This document shows positions 1 to 10,272 of a DNA stretch of 31,698 nt, in pieces. Positions within the stretch are counted from its first letter, which is position 1, and every line of letters begins with the position of its first letter. The stretch is from NCBI RefSeq assembly GCF_000314895.2, contig NZ_CM001773.1, positions 447,977 through 479,674 of the forward strand, given 5' to 3'. This DNA is from Providencia sneebia DSM 19967. Lineage in GTDB: Bacteria; Pseudomonadota; Gammaproteobacteria; Enterobacterales; Enterobacteriaceae. The position numbers and the translations under genes are program-made. The notes below the pieces were generated by a model. That model was given only the letters and a program-made list of their open reading frames with translations. It did no database searches and had not been told where the DNA came from.

Positions 1-749
1 CCTATGATATGCGAGGCAAAAAATTCTGTGTTGTCATGGCAGGTAACCCTTATACAGAATCGGGGGAAGTTTTCCGTATTCCTGACATGCTAGCCAACCG
101 TGCAGATATCTATAACCTTGGGGAAGTCTTAGGTGGAATGGATGAAGCCTTTGCACTAAGTTATATTGAGAATAGTTTGACATCAAACCCTGTTCTGGCA
201 CCACTAGCGCTCCGAGACTTGAATGATTTATACCTTCTCGTTGATAAAGCGATGGGGAAATCAGTTTCAACCAATGCACTAAGCTACCCTTATTCAGATG
301 CGGAAATTAGCGAAATTGTGGCTGTAATCAAACGCCTGATTACGTTAAGAGATGTGGTTCTTAAAGTAAATCAGCAATATATCTCTAGCGCAGCTCAGTC
401 AGATAAATATCGAACTGAACCGGCTTTTCGCTTGCAAGGCAGTTACCGTAATATGAATAAGTTGAGCGAAAAAGTTTCATCTGTCATGAATGAAGCGGAA
501 TTAGAAAATCTATTGGATGATCATTATTTGGGAGAAGCACAATTACTGACAACAGGTGCAGAAGAAAACTTACTCAAACTCGCAGAAATACGCGGCAAAC
601 TCACTGAGAAAGATGCAGCCCGTTGGCAGCAAATTAAGAAAGACTTTATGCGTAATAAAGCCCTTGGTGGTGATAATGCGGATATTGGTGATCGGGTTGT
701 GGCTCAACTTGCTGATCTTGTTGAAAGTGTACAAGCTCTAGGTCAATAA
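1..749 (+). CDS. DUF3686-type 'DNA repair ATPase', C-terminal part (5' end outside window)
   Basis: The reading frame is open from the first bases of the window (codons for Tyr-Asp precede the first Met at 9), so this is probably the tail of a longer protein and the Met at 9 is not its start. The segment begins with hydrophobic strands and a motif reading VVMAGNPYTESGE, typical of the sensor region of an AAA-type ATPase. A mainly helical, charged C-terminus with the motif YLGEAQLLTTGAEENLLKL follows. I recognise this as resembling the C-terminus of the large (roughly 1,700 aa) DUF3686 proteins annotated as DNA repair ATPases; that name is an annotation label and their true role is poorly defined. 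The stop codon lies 2 nt before the ATG of the next gene, so the two are probably co-transcribed. The family call is from memory of related sequences, with moderate certainty. Confidence 0.65.
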   Translation, partial: YDMRGKKFCVVMAGNPYTESGEVFRIPDMLANRADIYNLGEVLGGMDEAFALSYIENSLTSNPVLAPLALRDLNDLYLLVDKAMGKSVSTNALSYPYSDAEISEIVAVIKRLITLRDVVLKVNQQYISSAAQSDKYRTEPAFRLQGSYRNMNKLSEKVSSVMNEAELENLLDDHYLGEAQLLTTGAEENLLKLAEIRGKLTEKDAARWQQIKKDFMRNKALGGDNADIGDRVVAQLADLVESVQALGQ

Positions 750-751
750 TC

Positions 752-1573
752 ATGCTAAAACCATGGCTAAAATTACGAATTAAACTTTTAGCTATTCTGA
801 CATGTTTATTAATTACCATCCAAATAATCAACAGTTTAAGTGGCTATTCATTAGCCACTTTTGGCCTTATTCCCCGTACATTTAGTGGGTTATTTGGCAT
901 TCTCTTCGCGCCTTTCATTCATGGTAGTTGGGGGCATCTATTAAGCAACCTCCCTCCTTTACTGATCCTCAGTGCCTTGTTATTGCGAGGAACAATTAAG
1001 GAATATATTACCGCTTCACTGTTTATTATTCTAAGTAGTGGATTTATTGTTTGGCTTATCGGCCGCCATGCTATTCATGTTGGTGCGAGTGGCTGGATTT
1101 TTGGTTTATGGGGATTACTCATCGCCCAAGGTTACTTTTGCCGCCGCTTAACCTATTATGCAAGAAAACACTTTTTTACTGATTGGTACTCTGTATTACC
1201 TAAAAATACGCGCAACGTCACAACAACAATTAGCTCAAATTACATCAATGTAAACAAGCAATTAAATCAAAAAACAGACGGAAGTGAATATATTAAAGGG
1301 TTAGGAATAATGCCTCGCACAATCACCTATATTCCGGGAAAAGAGATCAACCAAGCCATTCTTGATAATCTACAAACGGGTGACTACATTGGCGTTTATT
1401 CGCCATTAAATGGCTTAGATGTTTCTCATACCGGTATTGTCATAAAAGAAAACAATCAAGTTTTCTATCGCAATGCCTCTTCATTAGCTAAAAATATGAA
1501 AGTTGTCGATACACCTTTTGTTGATTACATAAGCACTAAACCTGGTTTTATTGTGTTACGCTCCAATAAATAG
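752..1573 (+). CDS. Chimeric ORF: truncated rhomboid protease fused to truncated DUF1460 amidase-like domain
   Basis: 273 aa with two unrelated halves. Residues 1-132 are hydrophobic and rhomboid-like: HGSWGHLLSN near 57-66 supplies the conserved His and oxyanion Asn of TM2, and GASG at 111-114 supplies the nucleophile Ser113 of TM4. After the TM4-like helix (about 114-130) the sequence becomes soluble at RRLTYYARKHFFTDW. It resembles the C-terminal part of DUF1460 (N-acetylmuramoyl-L-alanine amidase-like, NlpC/P60 fold), including DVSHTGIV with a probable active-site His226. The rhomboid half lacks TM5-TM6 and so the His of the Ser-His dyad. The amidase half lacks the N-terminal region expected to hold the Cys. 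Both would be inactive. The simplest reading is an in-frame deletion joining two genes. The ATG lies 2 nt after the upstream stop, with AGGT as a weak ribosome site. The domain assignment of the second half is the less certain one. Confidence 0.6.
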   Translation: MLKPWLKLRIKLLAILTCLLITIQIINSLSGYSLATFGLIPRTFSGLFGILFAPFIHGSWGHLLSNLPPLLILSALLLRGTIKEYITASLFIILSSGFIVWLIGRHAIHVGASGWIFGLWGLLIAQGYFCRRLTYYARKHFFTDWYSVLPKNTRNVTTTISSNYINVNKQLNQKTDGSEYIKGLGIMPRTITYIPGKEINQAILDNLQTGDYIGVYSPLNGLDVSHTGIVIKENNQVFYRNASSLAKNMKVVDTPFVDYISTKPGFIVLRSNK

Positions 1574-1596
1574 TTGTTATGAGATGATCAATAAGA

Positions 1597-1621
1597 GGGA
1601 GTAGCTAATATTATTACTCCC
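1597..1621. terminator. Bidirectional stem-loop between convergent genes
   Basis: GGGAGTA (1597-1603) pairs with TACTCCC (1615-1621) across an 11-nt AT-rich loop. On the plus strand it is followed by CACTTATTTTTAT, a moderate U-tract. It lies between the stop of the chimeric ORF (1573) and the stop of the minus-strand efflux gene (1635), where a shared terminator is expected. Confidence 0.6.
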
Positions 1622-1634
1622 ACTTATTTTTATA

Positions 1635-3115
1635 TTAGTTTTTACGAAAGAAGTGTGGAATAAATAGAATACTCAGTACCAAAATAGCTATTGTTGCGAT
1701 CATGACACCAGAAAATGCTTGGTCAAAAGCAATATACGATTGATTTATCAAAATATGAGCGCTTTTTTCTGGAAGATGTTCAGATATTATTAGTGCTTCA
1801 TCAAGGCTATCATAAACTTTATTATTAACAATTAATTGGTCTGGTAATGACAATTTTATCATATAGATGGCACTCATAAGTCCGCCCATAAAAGTAACAC
1901 CAAGCACACTACCTAATTCATAAGCCACTGATTCAACAGAAGCAGCAACCCCAGCCTTTTCATCAGGTGCATTTAACATCACCGCAGTTGATGCGATTGT
2001 AAATAACATTCCTATTCCAAAACCAATTAATAATAAAAATGTAAATAGCGTCAATCCTGTTGATGTTTGATACACAAAAGTCAAACCAATCACACCCGCT
2101 AATGTACAAATTAACCCAAAGATAGTTAAACGCCTTTCACCTATTTTATGCAAAATAGCCCCAGTAAGTGGGCCAGCTAAAACAGATGCAATAGGAATTG
2201 GTATGATATAAAGAGCAGCATGAAGGGGTGTGAATCCCATGACTAGCTGCAATCTTTGGCTTAACAATAACTCAATGCCAACAATAATAATCATAGATAG
2301 CATTGCAATGACAATGCCCGCACTAAATTGTGGATTTGAAAACAATTTGAAATCAATCATTGGAGAACTGGATACTATCTGCCTATGGCTAAAGATAACT
2401 AAAAATAAAACCCCAATCCCCCCGCAATTGCTATCGCCCACCAATTAGAATAAGGCTTGCCAAGTTCTTTTATTGCATAAATGCTACTAATTAACCCAAT
2501 AAGGACAATAATCGAGCCAATATAATCAATCTTTTGCTTATTTTTCCCACCACATTTAGGAATGAGGTAATAAGCAAAAGGGATAACCAATAACACAATT
2601 GGCACATTAATTAAGAAAACAGATCCCCACCAAAAATGATTAAGAAGCATACCTCCAATTAATGGTCCAAGCGCTGCTCCTCCAGAGGCAACAGCAGACC
2701 AAATCCCAATTGCTAATGCACGCTCTTTAGCATTAATAAAAACATGTCTAACAATAGATAATGTTGCTGGCATGCTCATTGCTGCTCCCACAGCAAGAAA
2801 CCCCCTCGATAAAATCAAGCTGGTGGCTGTAGGAGAAAATGCAGCCCATAATGACGCTAAAGCAAATAAGGGCAGTCCAGCAAGAAACAGGGTCTTGTGA
2901 CCAATACGGTCACTTAGCATCCCCGTTGCTGGCAATAAACCCGCGACAACCAAAGGATAAGCATTCATCACCCATAGCTTTTCAGAAGCTGTTGCTTGTA
3001 AATCATGGGTCAGTTTAGGCAGTGCTGTATACAAAACAGTCACATCGACAACAATTAGAAAAAGTACACTTGAAATTAAAAGTAAAATAATCCAGCGTTT
3101 ATAATCAGCTAGCAT
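1635..3115 (-). pseudogene. smvA: SmvA-like 14-TM MFS efflux transporter, interrupted by a -1 frameshift
   Basis: Two overlapping minus-strand frames (3115-2399 and 2444-1635) together make one DHA2-family drug:H+ antiporter of about 493 aa, a normal length. The N-terminal part has the usual first helices with a DVTVLYTALP motif, the loop motif GMLSDRIGHK, and GPLIGGMLLNHFWWGSVFLINVP. The C-terminal part continues with PMIDFKLFSNPQFS and helices 8-14. The frames switch inside a run of six G on the coding strand (plus-strand C run about 2418-2423). One extra G gives the smooth junction AIAGGIGVLFLV, whereas the present reading stops soon after AGGLGFYF. The family resembles SmvA of Salmonella and Klebsiella, which exports methyl viologen and cationic biocides. 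The TetR-type gene divergent from it is the likely regulator. It could be a real pseudogene, a phase-variable tract or a sequencing error. Confidence 0.75.
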
Positions 3116-3164
3116 AAAATCATCTCTATAAGTCTATATAATCGCCATTTATTTATGGCTGCGC

Positions 3165-3170
3165 TATAAT
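3165..3170 (+). promoter_or_regulatory. Candidate -10 box of the TetR-type gene
   Basis: A perfect TATAAT lies about 40 nt before the ATG at 3211. No strong -35 is visible 16-18 nt upstream. The predicted start (about 3177) would fall just before the 12-bp palindrome at 3179-3190, a good place for autorepression. Confidence 0.45.
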
Positions 3171-3178
3171 ATAAATCC

Positions 3179-3190
3179 ATACGTACGTAT
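3179..3190. promoter_or_regulatory. 12-bp palindrome, putative TetR-family operator
   Basis: ATACGTACGTAT is a perfect palindrome in the 95-nt gap between the divergent efflux and regulator genes. Position and symmetry fit a TetR-family operator. Binding by the product of 3211-3759 is inferred from location only. Confidence 0.55.
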
Positions 3191-3210
3191 TTAAAAGGAG
3201 AAAATCATAA

Positions 3211-3759
3211 ATGGGACGTCAACGAACTATCGATCGAGATAAGCTATTAGATGCAGCTGAAGAGATTGTTATTAGTAAAGGTGCTGCTGCACTGACGATT
3301 GATGCTGTAGCAAAAGCAATGGGGATCTCAAAAGGAGGTGTTCAATACTGCTTTGGTAATAAAGATGCTTTGATTGATGCGATGTTTGATCGTTGGGGTC
3401 ACACCTATGATGAAATCTTTGATAGAGAAATCGCGCGTGATAACTCACCAGAAAATAGAATCAATGCGCACCGAATAGCCACTCACGAACATGACAAAGT
3501 AGCCATCGCCAAAGGAGCAACACTGATGGCGTCATTATTACAAACACCTGAATATTTAGAGAGCACTCGCGAATGGTATCGCAGCCGACTAGATAATTTA
3601 GATACCACAACACCTTCAGGTAAACGTGCCAGACTGATGTTTCTAGCGACAGAAGGTGCTTTTATGCTTCGCTATTTTGGGTTTATGAATATAGATGAAC
3701 ATGAGTGGGATGATATGTTTAAAGATATGGCTGATATTTTGATTTCAGCTAAAAAGTAA
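3211..3759 (+). CDS. TetR-family transcriptional repressor (SmvR-like)
   Basis: 182 aa, the normal TetR size. The N-terminal DNA-binding domain (about residues 8-55) contains LLDAAEEIVISKGAAALTID, followed by the helix-turn-helix AKAMGISKGGVQYCFGNKDAL. This is the classic TetR arrangement, with Gln-Tyr-Cys-Phe in place of the common Tyr-Tyr-His-Phe. The remaining helical part is a ligand-binding/dimerisation domain of the type seen in regulators of MFS efflux pumps. AGGAG at 3196-3200 supports the ATG start. The gene is divergent from the SmvA-like transporter across 95 nt holding a 12-bp palindrome, so it most likely represses that pump and itself. If the pump frameshift is real, this regulator has lost its main visible target. 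The exact SmvR name is an inference from context and similarity. Confidence 0.8.
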   Translation: MGRQRTIDRDKLLDAAEEIVISKGAAALTIDAVAKAMGISKGGVQYCFGNKDALIDAMFDRWGHTYDEIFDREIARDNSPENRINAHRIATHEHDKVAIAKGATLMASLLQTPEYLESTREWYRSRLDNLDTTTPSGKRARLMFLATEGAFMLRYFGFMNIDEHEWDDMFKDMADILISAKK

Positions 3760-3788
3760 CTTTCTTTTGGGCTTTACCCATAAAGTAA

Positions 3789-3815
3789 AATACCCAGTAA
3801 ATTTCACTGGGTATT
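3789..3815 (-). terminator. Rho-independent terminator of glmUS (possibly bidirectional)
   Basis: AATACCCAGT (3789-3798) pairs perfectly with ACTGGGTATT (3806-3815) over a 7-nt loop. On the minus strand it is followed by TTTACTTTATGGG. It lies 43 nt after the glmS stop and could also stop the convergent TetR-type gene. Two smaller inverted repeats flank it: TGGG/CCCA around 3768-3780 and CTAAGT/ACTTAG at 3823-3839. Confidence 0.75.
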
Positions 3816-3832
3816 CGATAACCTAAGTCGTC

Positions 3833-3893
3833 AACTTAGCATAGCTAACTGTTGATTTTATTCTACAGTCACAGATTTAGCTAAGTTACGTGG
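3833..3893 (-). other. Predicted attTn7 site (TnsD target in glmS 3' end), unoccupied
   Basis: Tn7 family elements recognise the conserved last codons of glmS and insert about 25 bp beyond the stop codon. The target is present here (C-terminus [11 protein letters not shown], codons about 3861-3893), and the expected insertion point falls near 3833. No tns genes or obvious Tn7-type end repeats follow, so the site looks empty. Coordinates are transferred from knowledge of the E. coli site. Confidence 0.5.
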
Positions 3894-5690
3894 TTGGTCA
3901 ACATCTGTCCCTTTGATCAAAGCAACATGGTAAGACAGAAGTTGCAAAGGTACAGTATAGAAAATAGGAGCAATCAGTTCTTCAACATGTGGTAGAGAAA
4001 TAATTTTCATATTTTCACTTGCTTGAAAACCCGCATCTTGATCGGCAAAGACATACAGTAAGCCACCACGAGCACGAACTTCCTCAATGTTGGATTTTAG
4101 TTTTTCCAACAATTCATTATTAGGCGCAATGATAATCACTGGCATATCAGCATCAATTAGAGCCAAAGGACCATGTTTTAATTCACCAGCTGCATAAGCC
4201 TCTGCATGAATATAAGATATCTCTTTTAATTTTAAAGCACCCTCAACAGCAATAGGGTATTGGTCACCACGACCTAAAAATAGCGCATGGTTTTTATCTG
4301 AGAAATCTTCCGCTAATGCTTCAATAACTTTATCTTGAGATAACATACTTTCAATACGTGCAGGCAATGCATGCAGCGCATGAGCAATATTCTCTTCAAG
4401 TTCAGGCGCTGCACCTTTTAAACGCCCCATGTAAGCCACCAGCATCAACAAAACAGTTAACTGAGTAGTAAATGCTTTTGTTGAAGCAACACCAATTTCA
4501 GCACCTGCTTTTGTCATTAGCGCAAAATCAGATTCGCGAACTAATGAAGAACCAGCAACGTTACAAATTGCTAAAGAGGTTAGGTAGCCTAAATCTTTTG
4601 ATAAACGCAGAGCAGCCAATGTATCTGCAGTTTCACCTGACTGAGACAGTGTGATCATCAAGCTATTTTTGCGATAAGCTGGGTTGCGGTAACGGTATTC
4701 AGATGCAATTTCAACATCACATGGAATACCCGCAAGTGATTCAAACCAATAACGCGCAACCATACCTGCGTTATAAGAAGTCCCACAAGCAACAATCTGA
4801 ATATGCTCAACTTTTGAAAGAGTTTCTTGTGCAGATGCACCTAATTCACTGAGATCAATGCCATTATCTTTATTAAAATGACCTTCTAAGGTGTTTTTGA
4901 TAGCCATTGGTTGCTCATAGATCTCTTTTTGCATGTAATGGCGATAAACGCCTTTATCACCAGCATCATATTGAACACTTGATTCAATTTGCTCACGTTC
5001 TACTTCTTGACCTTGATGATCAAAAATGCGGACAGAGCGACGAGTGATCTCTGCAATATCCCCTTCTTCAAGGTACATAAAGCGACGCGTCACTGGTAAC
5101 AAAGCAAGTTGGTCTGATGCTAAGAAGTTTTCACCAACACCTAAACCAATGACTAATGGGCTTCCAGAGCGAGCCGCAACAAGTAATTCAGGTATACGGC
5201 TATCCATAATAACAGTGCCATACGCACCGCGTAATTGCGGAATAACCCGTTGAACAACTTCAATTAATGAGCCACCTTTTTGTTGTTCATGATGAACAAG
5301 GTGAGCAATGACTTCTGTGTCTGTTTCAGAACTAAAAACATAACCCAGTTTTTTAAGTTCTTCTTTGAGCTCTTGATAGTTTTCAATGATCCCATTATGA
5401 ACAACAGCAATATATTCAGAAGTATGAGGGTGTGCATTACGTTCACTTGGAACGCCATGCGTAGCCCAACGAGTATGCGCGATCCCTGTTCCACCAAATA
5501 CTGGCGTTTTCTCAGCTTCTTCCGCCAGCATTTGCACTTTACCAACTTCACGTAAACGCTGGAGATGTCCTTCTTGGTCAACAACAGCAAGACCTGCTGA
5601 ATCATAACCACGATATTCAAGACGACGGAGACCTTCAATTAGAATTTCTGCGATATCACGTTGTGCGACAGCACCTACAATTCCACACAT
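3858..5690 (-). CDS. glmS: Glutamine--fructose-6-phosphate aminotransferase (isomerizing)
   Basis: 610 aa (E. coli 609). It makes glucosamine-6-phosphate from fructose-6-phosphate and glutamine, the first step toward UDP-GlcNAc for peptidoglycan and LPS. The N-terminal Cys2 nucleophile ([12 protein letters not shown]) opens a class II glutamine amidotransferase domain (about 1-240) with [11 protein letters not shown] and HNGIIENY. Two SIS domains follow: [14 protein letters not shown] near 300 with SQSGETADT, and a second containing [23 protein letters not shown]. The C-terminus is [19 protein letters not shown] sits about 10 nt before the ATG. It lies 256 nt downstream of glmU, as in the enterobacterial glmUS operon. 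The spacer contains several hairpins and may be controlled post-transcriptionally, as E. coli glmS is by the GlmY/GlmZ small RNAs. Confidence 0.97.
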   Translation of the reverse strand: MCGIVGAVAQRDIAEILIEGLRRLEYRGYDSAGLAVVDQEGHLQRLREVGKVQMLAEEAEKTPVFGGTGIAHTRWATHGVPSERNAHPHTSEYIAVVHNGIIENYQELKEELKKLGYVFSSETDTEVIAHLVHHEQQKGGSLIEVVQRVIPQLRGAYGTVIMDSRIPELLVAARSGSPLVIGLGVGENFLASDQLALLPVTRRFMYLEEGDIAEITRRSVRIFDHQGQEVEREQIESSVQYDAGDKGVYRHYMQKEIYEQPMAIKNTLEGHFNKDNGIDLSELGASAQETLSKVEHIQIVACGTSYNAGMVARYWFESLAGIPCDVEIASEYRYRNPAYRKNSLMITLSQSGETADTLAALRLSKDLGYLTSLAICNVAGSSLVRESDFALMTKAGAEIGVASTKAFTTQLTVLLMLVAYMGRLKGAAPELEENIAHALHALPARIESMLSQDKVIEALAEDFSDKNHALFLGRGDQYPIAVEGALKLKEISYIHAEAYAAGELKHGPLALIDADMPVIIIAPNNELLEKLKSNIEEVRARGGLLYVFADQDAGFQASENMKIISLPHVEELIAPIFYTVPLQLLSYHVALIKGTDVDQPRNLAKSVTVE

Positions 5691-5946
5691 ATAAATTTAT
5701 TCCTAAACAAAAGGGCTTTTGCCCTGATAGTGTCGCCACCTGATTGTTATACAGCTTTTGCTGTCCCCCTAGCCTTGTAGAGATGGGGGTTATTGACTCT
5801 TCATTCATTAACTTGCTGTTTGTTATTCAACTATCCTGAATCTTAAAAAGAATAGTGTCATTAACAACCGACAAATTAAGTTATTTTGAGCACTTTTTAT
5901 ATTTTTAACGCTTATAGAGGAGAAACGTTGTCTCCCCCTTAAAATT
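5691..5946 (-). promoter_or_regulatory. glmU-glmS intercistronic leader with several hairpins
   Basis: This 256-nt spacer has these hairpins in mRNA order. GGAGA/TCTCC (5931-5935 with 5919-5923) lies just after the glmU stop. CCCCC/GGGGG closes a larger loop around 5765-5790. ACAGC-AAAA-GCTGT is at 5751-5764. AGGGC-AAAA-GCCCT is at 5712-5725 and is followed by TTTTGTTTAGGA, which includes the glmS ribosome site. In E. coli this region carries the RNase E processing site and the GlmZ pairing site. A comparable role here is inferred. Confidence 0.5.
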
Positions 5947-7317
5947 TTATTTTTTCTTCGCTGGGCGATGCCAGTTTTTTATATGTACTTGTTTAACGCG
6001 GCTAACAACTAACTCGCCTTCATTGACATCTCGAGTAACCGTTGTACCCGCGCCAATTGTCGCACCATTAGCGATTGAAACTGGTGCAATAAATTGAGTA
6101 TCAGAGCCGACGAATACATCATCGCCAATAACAGTTTTCGATTTATTCGCACCGTCATAGTTACAAGTTATGGTTCCTGCACCAATATTCACATTATCGC
6201 CAATCTGTGCATCACCTAAGTAAGTTAAGTGACCCGCTTTGGAGCCTTGTCCTAATGAAGCATTCTTCATTTCCACAAAGTTGCCAACGTGCGATTTTGC
6301 CGCCAATTTAGCACCAGGGCGTAAGCGAGCAAAAGGACCAACTGTACATTCAGTTGATAATTCAGAATTTTCTATCACTGAATATGGGCTGATAACTGAA
6401 TTATCACCAATAACACAGTTCTTTAGAATACAGCCAGATTGAATATGGACGTTGTTACCTAACGTGACATTTCCTTCAATAATCACATTAGTATCAATAA
6501 TAATATCGCGACCATGCGTTAATGTTCCGCGAATATCAAAGCGTTCAGGATCAATCAGCATAACACCCGCAAGCAGCAGTTTTTCTGCTTGCTCTTTTTG
6601 ATAAATACGCTCAAGCGCAGCAAGCTGTAGGCGATTATTTACGCCCTCCATCTCACTAAGACGACTTGGGTGAACAGTTTCAATTTTGTTCCCCTCTTTG
6701 TGAGCTAATGCAATAATATCAGTGATATAATATTCACCTTGGGCATTATTATTGTCTAATTGGGATAACCAGCGTTTAAAGTCTTTACCACTTGCAACCA
6801 TGATCCCTGTATTGATTTCTTGGATCTTACGCTGCTCTTCTGAAGCATCTTTCTGCTCAATAATTCCCACCACATTACCATTTTCACGAATAATGCGGCC
6901 ATAACCTGTTGGGTTATCTAAAATGACTGTCAGTAAGCCAATACCACCTTCTGGCTTAACTTCAATGAGGCGTTGCAAAGTATCTTTCGCAATTAATGGA
7001 ACATCACCATATAACATGATGACATCTTCATCATCATGAAAACTTGGTGCAGCCTGCTGCATCGCATGACCTGTACCAAGTTGCTCAGCTTGCAAGACCC
7101 AATTTAGATTTTGCTCACCCAATTTTTCTTTCAGTAAATCACCACCATGACCATATACAAGGTGAATGTCTGATGCCCCTACTGATTTAGCAGTATCAAT
7201 AACATGCTGAACCATTGGCTTACCTGCTAACAAATGCAGGACTTTTGGCAACTCTGAATACATTCTTGTGCCTTTTCCGGCCGCAAGAATGACAACACTT
7301 TTTCTTTGCACTGTCAT
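5947..7317 (-). CDS. glmU: Bifunctional GlmU: glucosamine-1-P acetyltransferase / GlcNAc-1-P uridylyltransferase
   Basis: 456 aa from the ATG at 7317, the same length as E. coli GlmU. The N-terminal nucleotidyltransferase domain starts [20 protein letters not shown] (UTP-binding loop) and includes [20 protein letters not shown] and NTGIMVASG. From about residue 250 the left-handed beta-helix acyltransferase domain shows hexapeptide repeats ([54 protein letters not shown] split over several turns, [11 protein letters not shown]). It ends in the basic tail RPAKKK. The frame extends to a TTG at 7335, but AGGA at 7322-7325 is well placed for the ATG at 7317. It catalyses the last two steps to UDP-GlcNAc and is first in an operon with glmS. 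Confidence 0.96.
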   Translation of the reverse strand: MTVQRKSVVILAAGKGTRMYSELPKVLHLLAGKPMVQHVIDTAKSVGASDIHLVYGHGGDLLKEKLGEQNLNWVLQAEQLGTGHAMQQAAPSFHDDEDVIMLYGDVPLIAKDTLQRLIEVKPEGGIGLLTVILDNPTGYGRIIRENGNVVGIIEQKDASEEQRKIQEINTGIMVASGKDFKRWLSQLDNNNAQGEYYITDIIALAHKEGNKIETVHPSRLSEMEGVNNRLQLAALERIYQKEQAEKLLLAGVMLIDPERFDIRGTLTHGRDIIIDTNVIIEGNVTLGNNVHIQSGCILKNCVIGDNSVISPYSVIENSELSTECTVGPFARLRPGAKLAAKSHVGNFVEMKNASLGQGSKAGHLTYLGDAQIGDNVNIGAGTITCNYDGANKSKTVIGDDVFVGSDTQFIAPVSIANGATIGAGTTVTRDVNEGELVVSRVKQVHIKNWHRPAKKK

Positions 7318-7394
7318 AATTTCCTGAAACTCCAAACTTGGGGTGAAAGTAAACCTATTTCTAACTTAAAATACTACATATTTCGCTCAAATAA

Positions 7395-7426
7395 AAAAGC
7401 CAGTTAGTGCAAACTAACTGGCTTTT
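7395..7426 (-). terminator. Rho-independent terminator of the atp operon
   Basis: AAAAGCCAGTTAGT (7395-7408) and ACTAACTGGCTTTT (7413-7426) form a perfect 14-bp stem with a 4-nt loop. On the minus strand it ends in a T-run (GCTTTTTTATTT). It lies 64 nt past the atpC stop and separates the atp operon from glmUS. Confidence 0.92.
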
Positions 7427-7489
7427 CATTCAATCTATACGCCATTATTCAAATTTTGATAACTTATCATTCAAATAACAGCGCTAGCT

Positions 7490-7915
7490 TTACATTAGCT
7501 TTTTCGTCAACTCGATAACTCGAAGTTTCGCAATTGCTTTTGCAAGTTCTGCTGATGCCTGAGCATAATCCACATCGCCGTGCGCTTTACGGACGTGTTC
7601 TTCCGCTCTACGTTTAGATTCTAGCGCACGCGCTTCATCTAAATCTTTACCACGGATCGCTGTATCAGCCAGTACGATAACACCATTTGGTTGAACTTCT
7701 AAAATACCACCAGAGAGGTAAATTAGCTCTTCTTCACCAAATTGCTTAGTTATACGCACCATGCCCGGTTTTATGGCAGTCAGCAGCGGGGTATGCTGTG
7801 GATAAATACCAAGCTCACCTTCACTACCAGTCACCTGAACTTTTTGTACCAGTCCATCAAACATCTGTTTTTCAGCACTGACAACAGTCAGGTGGTATGT
7901 CATTGCAGCTACCAT
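7490..7915 (-). CDS. atpC: ATP synthase F1 epsilon subunit
   Basis: 141 aa (E. coli 139). The N-terminal beta-sandwich carries [37 protein letters not shown] and [12 protein letters not shown]. The C-terminal helical hairpin contains [17 protein letters not shown] and [17 protein letters not shown]. Epsilon is part of the central stalk and inhibits ATP hydrolysis through its C-terminal helices. GGGAGG just upstream of the ATG supports the start. It is the last gene of the operon, 21 nt after atpD. Confidence 0.97.
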   Translation of the reverse strand: MVAAMTYHLTVVSAEKQMFDGLVQKVQVTGSEGELGIYPQHTPLLTAIKPGMVRITKQFGEEELIYLSGGILEVQPNGVIVLADTAIRGKDLDEARALESKRRAEEHVRKAHGDVDYAQASAELAKAIAKLRVIELTKKLM

Positions 7916-7936
7916 ATCAACCTCCCGTCAGCCAGA

Positions 7937-9346
<1,410 letters not shown>

Positions 9347-9353
9347 CTAGCTG

Positions 9354-10217
9354 TTAAACCGCGGAAGCACCTGAAACAATTTCGGTAAGCTCCTGAGTAA
9401 TGCTAGCCTGACGAGCTTTGTTGTAAACCAACTGCAACTCTTTGATCAGGTTTCCACCATTATCAGTAGCTGCTTTCATCGCTACCATTCGTGCGGCCTG
9501 CTCACTAGCCAGGTTTTCAACGACGCCCTGATAAACCTGCGACTCGATATAACGACGCAGCAGGGTATCCAGCAACGTCTTAGGATCGGGTTCATATATA
9601 TAATCCCAAGATTTTTTCTTCAATGTTTCATCATTGCTTGGTGGCAATGGTAGAACTTGAAGAATAGTCGGTTCTTGAGACATTGTATTGATGAACTTAT
9701 TGGTCACCACATACAGTTTATCCAAACGCCCTTCATCATAGGCTTGTAGCATAGAGTTAACTGGACCAATCAGATCTTGCAGAGTTGGGTTATCCCCCAT
9801 TCCTGTTACTTGTGTCACGACATTGCCGCCAACAGAAGCAAAGAATGAAACTGCTTTAGAACCGATTAAAGCCAAATCAACCTGAACATTTTTTTCAGAC
9901 CATGACTTCATATCAGCGAGTAGCTTTTTGAACAAGTTAATGTTCAAGCCACCACATAGACCACGGTCAGTTGAAACAACCAAATACCCGACACGTTTAA
10001 CTTCACGCTCTTCGAGATATGGATGTTTATATTCCAGATTACCTAAAGCTAAGTGACCAATCACACTACGCATAGTTTCAGCATAAGGACGACTGGCAGC
10101 CATGCGTTCCTGCGTTTTACGCATTTTGGACGCTGCGACCATTTCCATCGCTTTAGTGATCTTTTGCGTGTTTTGCACGCTGGCAATCTTGGAACGTATC
10201 TCTTTTGCGCCGGCCAT
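9354..10217 (-). CDS. atpG: ATP synthase F1 gamma subunit
   Basis: 287 aa, equal to E. coli AtpG. The N-terminal coiled-coil helix is [20 protein letters not shown] with [15 protein letters not shown] central Rossmann-like part contains [17 protein letters not shown]. The C-terminal helix carries [20 protein letters not shown] and [20 protein letters not shown]. It is the rotating shaft linking the c-ring to the catalytic hexamer. A good GGAG ribosome site precedes the ATG, and atpA ends 55 nt upstream. Confidence 0.98.
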   Translation of the reverse strand: MAGAKEIRSKIASVQNTQKITKAMEMVAASKMRKTQERMAASRPYAETMRSVIGHLALGNLEYKHPYLEEREVKRVGYLVVSTDRGLCGGLNINLFKKLLADMKSWSEKNVQVDLALIGSKAVSFFASVGGNVVTQVTGMGDNPTLQDLIGPVNSMLQAYDEGRLDKLYVVTNKFINTMSQEPTILQVLPLPPSNDETLKKKSWDYIYEPDPKTLLDTLLRRYIESQVYQGVVENLASEQAARMVAMKAATDNGGNLIKELQLVYNKARQASITQELTEIVSGASAV

Positions 10218-10272
10218 TTCTGCTTCTCCTTATTAACCAGACGGCCCATTAAAATTCATGGGCCGAATAGTA

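Noticed and set aside
1635..2444. Reading the C-terminal transporter fragment as an independent gene
   Set aside because: Its first residues are out-of-frame read-through of the upstream half, and the two pieces make one standard DHA2 protein after a one-base change.
3116..3857. Tn7-like insertion at the glmS 3' end
   Set aside because: No transposon ends or tns genes are visible, and the genes found are a regulator and an exporter with ordinary operon structure.
5656..5808. 50-codon minus-strand ORF in the glmS leader, overlapping the glmS start in another frame
   Set aside because: No ribosome site, no recognisable sequence, and its bases are explained by the hairpins; it could be a leader peptide but nothing supports this.
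7318..7335. Longer glmU start at TTG 7335
   Set aside because: The ATG at 7317 has a well-placed AGGA and gives the family length.
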